Source of the DNA: Diadema setosum
Lineage: Eukaryota; Echinodermata; Echinoidea; Diadematoida; Diadematidae
DNA: 64,000 nucleotides
Assembly (NCBI RefSeq): GCF_964275005.1
Contig: NC_092699.1
Coordinates: 17,598,901 to 17,662,900 of the forward strand
Direction of reading: 5' to 3'
In this document: positions 59,000 through 64,000 of the stretch, piece by piece
Layout: each line of letters begins with the position of its first letter
Position numbering within the stretch: the first letter of the stretch is position 1
Position numbers and translations under genes: made by a program
Notes under the pieces: generated by a model
Seen by the model: the letters and a program-made list of their open reading frames with translations, nothing else
Databases searched by the model: none
Told to the model about the DNA's origin: nothing

Positions 59000-59235
59000 A
59001 GGCTTCACATGAACACCCGTCAATCCAGTCGCTGTCAAATCCCTCGCATGTCATCTACTGCTGTGGCTTCCTCTTCTCAACCAGTTTTCTCATGTCATTA
59101 CCATGGCAACAGGGCCAGGCCTCCTCCTCCCATCACATACAATCCCATCATGCCGCAGGGCGGTCGCTGCTGTCAGTAGGAAGCGATGATGGGTGTATAC
59201 AGTATTACCGCCACACGCAGGAGTGTGTATTCACT
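59000..59235 (+). CDS. slc66a1: SLC66A1 (PQLC2) coding exon 4, span 4 and following loop
   Basis: Acceptor CATTGTACAG. Two bases complete Glu150, then 78 codons to residue 228 with a perfect GTAAGT donor (59236). The frame reads ASHEHPSIQSLSNPSHVIYC, CGFLFSTSFLMSLPWQQGQA, HHAAGRSLLSVGSDDGCIQY. It aligns with vertebrate INSVLLFLMGMACATPLLS and GRALLSVESGSK, spanning the fourth membrane segment and the loop before the second PQ motif. A GTAGGA site at 59176 is an alternative, weaker donor. No later exon (second PQ loop) was found in the window; the remaining roughly 70-100 residues lie beyond 64000. Confidence 0.88.
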
Positions 59236-59334
59236 GTAAGTAATTCTTGAGGTCTTGCATTTCAGTTTAAATGCCCCCATTCCTCTTACCATCAGAGGCT
59301 CATCTTATCGACCAAATACAAAATTTCTGTATAC

Positions 59335-59489
59335 CAGGGGGATGTTTCATCAACGTTTGTCAGCGCTGACAATTTCAGCAAAATCCTTGGTTTTGATTGG
59401 CTGAGATGCTCTGGTCACTGACTGTTACTATGGTGATTGTCAGCGATGACAACTTTTTGCGCTGACAAACGTTGATGAAACACCCCCCA
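59335..59489. mobile_element. MITE with CAGGGGGATGTTTCATCAAC ends
   Basis: Left CAGGGGGATGTTTCATCAAC then GTTTGTCAGCGCTGACAA pairs almost perfectly with the right arm TTTGCGCTGACAAACGTTGA, ending CACCCCCCAG. The interior GATTGGCTGAGATGC is shared with 1713-1861. It lies 100 bp after an exon donor. Confidence 0.8.
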
Positions 59490-59503
59490 GATGTCAACAT
59501 TTT

Positions 59504-59860
59504 GGTGGTGACTTAGTTCAGTCGGTAGCGTGTCTGCCTTACGATGCAAAGGACTCCGGTTCAATTTCAGGCGAGGTCCCACTGAGCAATGTTGTGTGTA
59601 ATCATACCGTCCCCTCTAGAAAGAGGCAAACGCTTTGTCCCTCAGATAGGACGTAAAATGGAGGTCCCGTGTGTGAGAGAGTTACAACTTATGCACACAC
59701 TCAGATCTCACTTCATTTATTCATCGCAAAGAGCAGGGTGTTTAACCCGCTGAAGTGGTCCCACCTTATATCCAACTTGACCCCATGGAAATCCAACTAT
59801 TGCAGCTAGATACGGGCTATCGAGCCATCTTCTTAGATGAAAAACAAACAAAACAAACAA
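59504..59860 (+). mobile_element. tRNA-derived SINE
   Basis: A tRNA-like head with an A-box-like TTAGTTCAGTCGG (59513-59525) and a B-box-like GGTTCAATTTC (59558-59568), 32 bp apart, is followed by an unrelated body of about 270 bp and an AAAACAAACAAAACAAACAA tail. This is the standard layout of tRNA-head SINEs. The head is not an intact tRNA gene: it has no closing acceptor stem. Parent tRNA not assigned. Confidence 0.75.
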
Positions 59861-59915
59861 TCATCAATGAGAAGTACAAAGACACTCTGGCAGGTAATAT
59901 CCTTGTTTGTACATA

Positions 59916-60562
59916 AACAGGGGGGAATGGCCCCTCCCCTCAACGTTTCGCGTGATTATGCCGCAACGCGTGATGCTCTTGCCGCAACATTTTATTACTT
60001 TTTTCTTTCAAGTATCGCGCAACCTTTGAGACCAAATTCGTTTCTCCCGGGCATGCCGATTTGAAGCCACGCCCCTTTGAAAAAAATTTGTCAACCCCAA
60101 AATTCCTCAAACACATGATTTTTTACTTTCAGTGGCTGATAATGATTTATTTGAGCCTGATTATGCTTTTAAAAGTTTCTGTGACAAATTTTGATGAAAA
60201 AACCCCCAACAAAACAAAAAGTAAAAAAACAAAGAAATACATTATAAGAAATTCAATAAACAATAAAATAGGTAAGAAATGTGAAGCCGAATTTTTGCTT
60301 CAATATTATTTTTGAGGATATTGAAAAGAATATGTTCACCAAAAATTAAGTCTTGGAGCTTTATTTTTTTATTTCTAGGCAAAAATATATATATATATAT
60401 ATATTTTTGCATAAATTAGCATAAATCAATAGTAAATACATAAATCAAAATTTGAAAAATCTTTACATTGGCCTCTACCTCAGTGCAAATTTTCGCGAGG
60501 ATCGCGCGATCCACCCCCTGTGGTTTCAAGTCCCTCAAAAACCCAGGTGGGATTAGGGTTAA
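59916..60562. mobile_element. piggyBac-type MITE F (TTAA family), left end lost
   Basis: The right end ACCCAGGTGGGATTAGGG followed by TTAA (60559-60562) is intact. The left side starts abruptly at GGGGGGAATGGCCCCTCCCC without CCCTAA or TTAA. The interior matches the family (CGTTTCGCGTGATTATGCCG near 59942, ACAAAGAAATACATTATAAG near 60230, GATCGCGCGATCCAC near 60499). Confidence 0.75.
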
Positions 60563-61113
60563 TGTATTGTATTGTAGTGCCTGACTCTGCAGTTGCCTCA
60601 AGCAAACTGCACCATGTAGGAAGCAGTAAGTGTGCCTATTTTTTGGCTTCACCTCTCACATGCTTCATATGATAGATACTCGAGAAAGATAAGTACTACT
60701 CGAAGATAAGTACTCGAGAAAGTACAATAGCAGCATACCATGTGACTTCTCTGCGTTAAGCAGACACACCGCGGGGTAGTTCCTCAGTCACATGCTACGA
60801 TATCAAGAGGATGTGAGATAGATACCAAGTATGACCCAAGGGCATCCTGCTTGTTGTTTCCTCATTTGGCGGAGATAAATTTATCAGATCTACGTACGAC
60901 ATCAGCTTCCTTTTAGGGATACAGTACACGTGGTCAAGGTCTGAGCGGCTGAAGGCTTTGTTAGCACTATCTAATCAGTTTTAATTGCATGTGTGGGTGA
61001 GAAAGGCTAATGAGTATGCACATTCTTCTTGAGTGTACATGTACATGATAGTGAAGTGAATGTGTTGTGAATAGAATGATACTAAAGGTGAAGGCACATG
61101 ACATGTTTAGAAG
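60563..61113. other. SLC66A1 downstream intron, unassigned
   Basis: A short ACTCGAGAAAG/AGTACT repeat near 60675-60722; otherwise nothing recognised. Confidence 0.5.
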
Positions 61114-61514
61114 TACAGTTGAACCTCTCGTATCCGGACAAGTCAGGACCGGGGCTCATCCGGATAAGGGATTTGGCCGGATATGGGAGACTCAATGCTT
61201 TATACATGTACATATGTACATACACATGGAGGTCCTACTGATGTAGCCCATTGTAGTACCACATGTAGTAATGTGTATACTGCAACCTTTTCATTGTTAC
61301 ACTCAGTAACAGACCCCAAAATAGAGGTGTATGTTAATGTTGGAAGTGATATGTAATTCATGTGTGTTTGTGTAGGAGTTCTCAAGGAGTTGGGAATCCC
61401 CCTTTCCTCCCGTAATTAAAAAAAAAAAAAAAAAAAAAAAATCATGGCGAGATTGCGTCCGTATAATAGAGAGATCCGGATAAAGGGAGGCCGGATAAGA
61501 GAGGTTCAACTGTA
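61114..61514. mobile_element. pogo/Tigger-like MITE with TA target
   Basis: TA at both borders, ends CAGTTGAACCTCTCGTATCC and the complement of CAGTTGAACCTCTCTTATCC. Further CCGGATAAGGGA/TCCGGATAAAGGGAGG repeats inside pair as well. The end sequence is of the pogo/Tigger type (family knowledge). Non-coding, with a long T/A-run at about 61418-61441. Confidence 0.82.
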
Positions 61515-61602
61515 TGTCAACTTATCATCCCATGATTGGGCATACCTCTGATATTTCCTCCATGAACTTTATTCTGAAGAGGGCCATTTTGGTGTCAGTA
61601 TG

Positions 61603-62845
61603 GCAGGCGAGCAGGGGACTATGAAACGGGCTCCGAACGTGTGTGTGTCCATGTGTACGTCCGTGTGTGATCAAAATGTTCAATTTGCTACTTCTCTGTC
61701 ATTTATGAGCTGATTTTGATTCTGTTTGCTTTATATGAGAGCACTACATGGGAGCTTTGAAACTTCTACACAGAATTTCAGTTGTGACCTTTGACCTTGA
61801 CCTTTGACCTATGTTGTACATTTTGCTACAAAATGCTACTCCTTCGCCATTTCTAACCCGATTTAGATTCCGTTTGCTTTATGTGATGGCACTAGTTTAG
61901 GGCTTCAAAACTTCTACACAGAATTTTGACCTTTGACTTCTTTGACCTTTGACCTTGATTTTTTGACCTGTATTGTACATTTTGCTACAAAATGCTACTC
62001 CTTCGCCATTTCTAACCCGATTTCGATTCCGTTTGCTTTATGTGATGGCATTAGGTGAGGGCTTCAAAACTTGTACACAGAATTTTGACCGTTGACTTTT
62101 TTGACCTTTGACCTTGATTTTTGACCTATATTGTACATTAGCTACAAAATGCTACTCCTTCGCCATTTGTAACCCGATTTCGATTCTGTTTGCTTTATGT
62201 GATGGCACTAGGTGAGGGCTTCAAAAGTTCTACACAGAATTTTGACCTTTGACTTCTTTCACCTTTGACCTTGATTTTTGACCTATATTGTACATTGCAT
62301 GGCTACAAAATGCTACTCCTTCGCCATTTCTAACCCAATTTCGATTCCGTTTGCTTTATGTAATGGCACTAGGTGAGGGCTTCAAAACTTGTACACAGAA
62401 TTTTGACCTTTGACTTCATTGACCTTTGACCTTGATTTTTGACCTGTATTGTACATTTTGCTACAAAATGCTACTCCTTTGCCATTTCTAACCCGATTTC
62501 GATTCCATTTGATTTATGTGATGGCACTAGGTGAGGGCTTCAAAACTTCTAAACAGAATTTTGACCTGTGATTTCTTTGACCTTTGACCTTGATTTTTGA
62601 CCTACATTGTACATTGCATGGCTACAAAATGCTACTCCTTCGCCATTTCTAACCCGATTTCGATTCCGTTTGCTTTATGTGATGGCACTAGGTGAGGGCT
62701 TCAAAACTTGTACACAGAATTTTGACCTTTGACTTCATTGACCTTTGACCTTGATTTTTAACCTGTATTGTACATTTTGCTACAAAATGCTACTTCCGGC
62801 GGGGACATATATTACGCACCGCGTAATTTCTACTTTCCTTGTTTT
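61603..62845 (-). mobile_element. DR1-bearing tandem-array element (copy 2)
   Basis: Seven units of roughly 157 bp in the orientation opposite to the copy at 8.1-9.2 kb, each with GCTACAAAATGCTACTCCTT, AGGTGAGGGCTTCAAAACTT and TGACCTTTGACCTTGATTTT. The right border CCGGCGGGGACATATATTAC then GCACCGCGTAATTTC is the mirror of the first copy's left border. The left border retains GCAGGGGACTATGAAAC but has lost the terminal GTCCCCGCCG. Confidence 0.8.
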
Positions 62846-63825
62846 AACTCTGCAGTTCAAATGCATTGGAATATGTAGGATTTAAGGCACTTCAGACTTT
62901 TTTAATCGATAAGTTTCAGATTTCTTTCGACCTTTTTTCTTCTGCAGGTACTCTCACACTCCTGCAAATGTGAATACACTGTCACTAGTGACAATTTGTG
63001 TTTACATTGGTGATAGATCTTAAAGATTGAAAATTATTTTCTAATTTGGTTGTTTCTCTTATTGTAACCACCAGAGTAAAGGCAAGATTCCTGTCAATTT
63101 TTCAGTCTTATGAAGAAGACAGTTAACAATTATGGTGGTCCATTGGGTGTTTTAGCATGCCACAGCAACATACAAGCATTTTTGCACAACATATTTTCAA
63201 AAATATGTAACATTCTATGCACTGTGCCTAAAATTTATGACATGTTGGCAAAAGACTTTTGCTGTTGAGTCACATGTGTCAGCAAACGTAAAAACATACA
63301 ACTGTATTCACCACGCTGTGTTCAGAAATCCTCTTGTGTTAATTAAATAAGACATGATTAGCAAGTGACATTATATGTACATGTATGTCACTTCCTGTAA
63401 AACTGAGGAAGGAGGCCATTTGGGACTTGTAATCTGAATCACTGATTACACTTATTCCCACAACTAGTATACGTTCTGGATTATAAACCAGTGTTTTAAG
63501 AATGAAATCACAAATCAACCTGCATGAAGGATATGAAAATCCTGGACAGCAGTTGTTACAAGTGTATATTAGTTTTGATACGATGTCGTTTTTTTTTGTT
63601 TGTTTTTTGTTTTGTTTTGTTTTTTTACTGCAGTAGAAAAAATCAGTGATGTTGAGACTACAGCCATAGTATCCTCCTTCTTATAAACTCAGTAGCAGTG
63701 TGTTAGAAAATTGAGTACTTCATGCAGTAGTGTTTCAGTTTCGGAATGCAATTGTGCTGCCAAAGAAATCAGTCTGATAATATACACTATCAGTCTTTCA
63801 TATGAATACTAAAGTGTAGAAGTTG
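62846..63825. other. SLC66A1 downstream intron, unassigned
   Basis: No exon recognised. A possible acceptor (CTTTTTTCTTCTGCAG, about 62947) leads into a frame that stops after 21 codons without a donor. Confidence 0.45.
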
Positions 63826-63881
63826 TTAACCCTATGGGAAATGCGTGTTGTAGCAAAACCAGTCCGTCCTCAACGTGTTAA
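63826..63881. mobile_element. Truncated TTAA mini-palindrome (copy 3)
   Basis: TTAA on both sides; right arm GTCCGTCCTCAACGTG matches copy 2, and ATGCGTGTTGTAGCAAAACC is the inverted centre. The left arm is reduced to CCCTATGGGAA. Confidence 0.6.
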
Positions 63882-64000
63882 AATAGTATACTGTTTAATG
63901 CTGTAGGAGAGCTCTTATAGACATCATGATTATAGAATGCACACATACATGGGTATACTGGCTATGCAAGGTGTGATTTTTCTTTTGAGACCATAGACAA

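Noticed and set aside
58925..59179. 84-codon frame RLHMNTRQSSRC... overlapping SLC66A1 exon 4
   Set aside because: The frame set by the preceding exon's phase gives a PQLC2 match (FLFSTSFLM, GRSLLSV); the other frame is a shadow.
59504..59580. Possible tRNA gene
   Set aside because: A and B boxes are recognisable but the acceptor stem does not close and a SINE body with an A-rich tail follows.
62947..63020. Candidate SLC66A1 exon after a CTTCTGCAG acceptor
   Set aside because: The frame stops after 21 codons, has no donor and shows none of the expected second PQ-loop residues.

Overview
This is a eukaryotic, AT-rich, intron-rich and extremely repeat-rich genomic segment. It has long introns with GT/AG boundaries, no operons, many miniature inverted-repeat elements and many homopolymer G/C runs. 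The repeat set points to an echinoderm, most likely a sea urchin: a foldback element whose inverted ends are 15-bp tandem repeats (as recalled for sea-urchin TU elements), TTAACCCTAA-ended piggyBac-type miniature elements, and tandem arrays carrying TGACCTTTGACCTT. The species is inferred, not proven.

Two protein genes are supported, both truncated by the window and both reconstructed from phase-consistent exons. (1) On the minus strand, from about 31.4 kb to beyond position 1, lies the N-terminal half (about 802 residues) of eIF4G, the scaffold of cap-dependent translation initiation. It comprises a 5'UTR exon, nine coding exons and an intron of about 12 kb. The eIF4E-binding site, MIF4G and MA3 domains lie off the left edge. 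(2) On the plus strand, from about 47.7 kb to beyond 64 kb, lies the first 228 codons of SLC66A1/PQLC2, a lysosomal cationic amino-acid exporter of the PQ-loop family. It comprises a 5'UTR exon and four coding exons; the second PQ loop lies off the right edge. The two genes diverge from CpG-richer promoter regions about 16 kb apart.

The introns and the intergenic region are mostly mobile DNA. Introns of eIF4G (1-31 kb) hold five full-length elements (A-E) of a TTAA/CCCTAA family, a 2.8-kb element with a perfect 5-bp target duplication and one of the TTAA elements nested in it, tandem arrays rich in perfect DR1 nuclear-receptor sites, and several MITE families. The intergenic region (31.5-47.6 kb) holds the foldback element (32.58-35.28 kb) and a 7.9-kb unit bounded by inverted repeats (36.17-44.07 kb). 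That unit contains fragments of an unrecognised spliced minus-strand gene and a 160-bp-period array of seven RFX X-box palindromes. SLC66A1 introns contain further copies of the same MITE families, a tRNA-derived SINE, a pogo-like MITE, the sixth (left-truncated) TTAA element and a second DR1 array in opposite orientation.

The best candidates for something undescribed are the TTAA family, whose two ends share a private, element-specific hairpin sequence that differs from copy to copy, and the 7.9-kb element with its unrecognised gene and X-box array.
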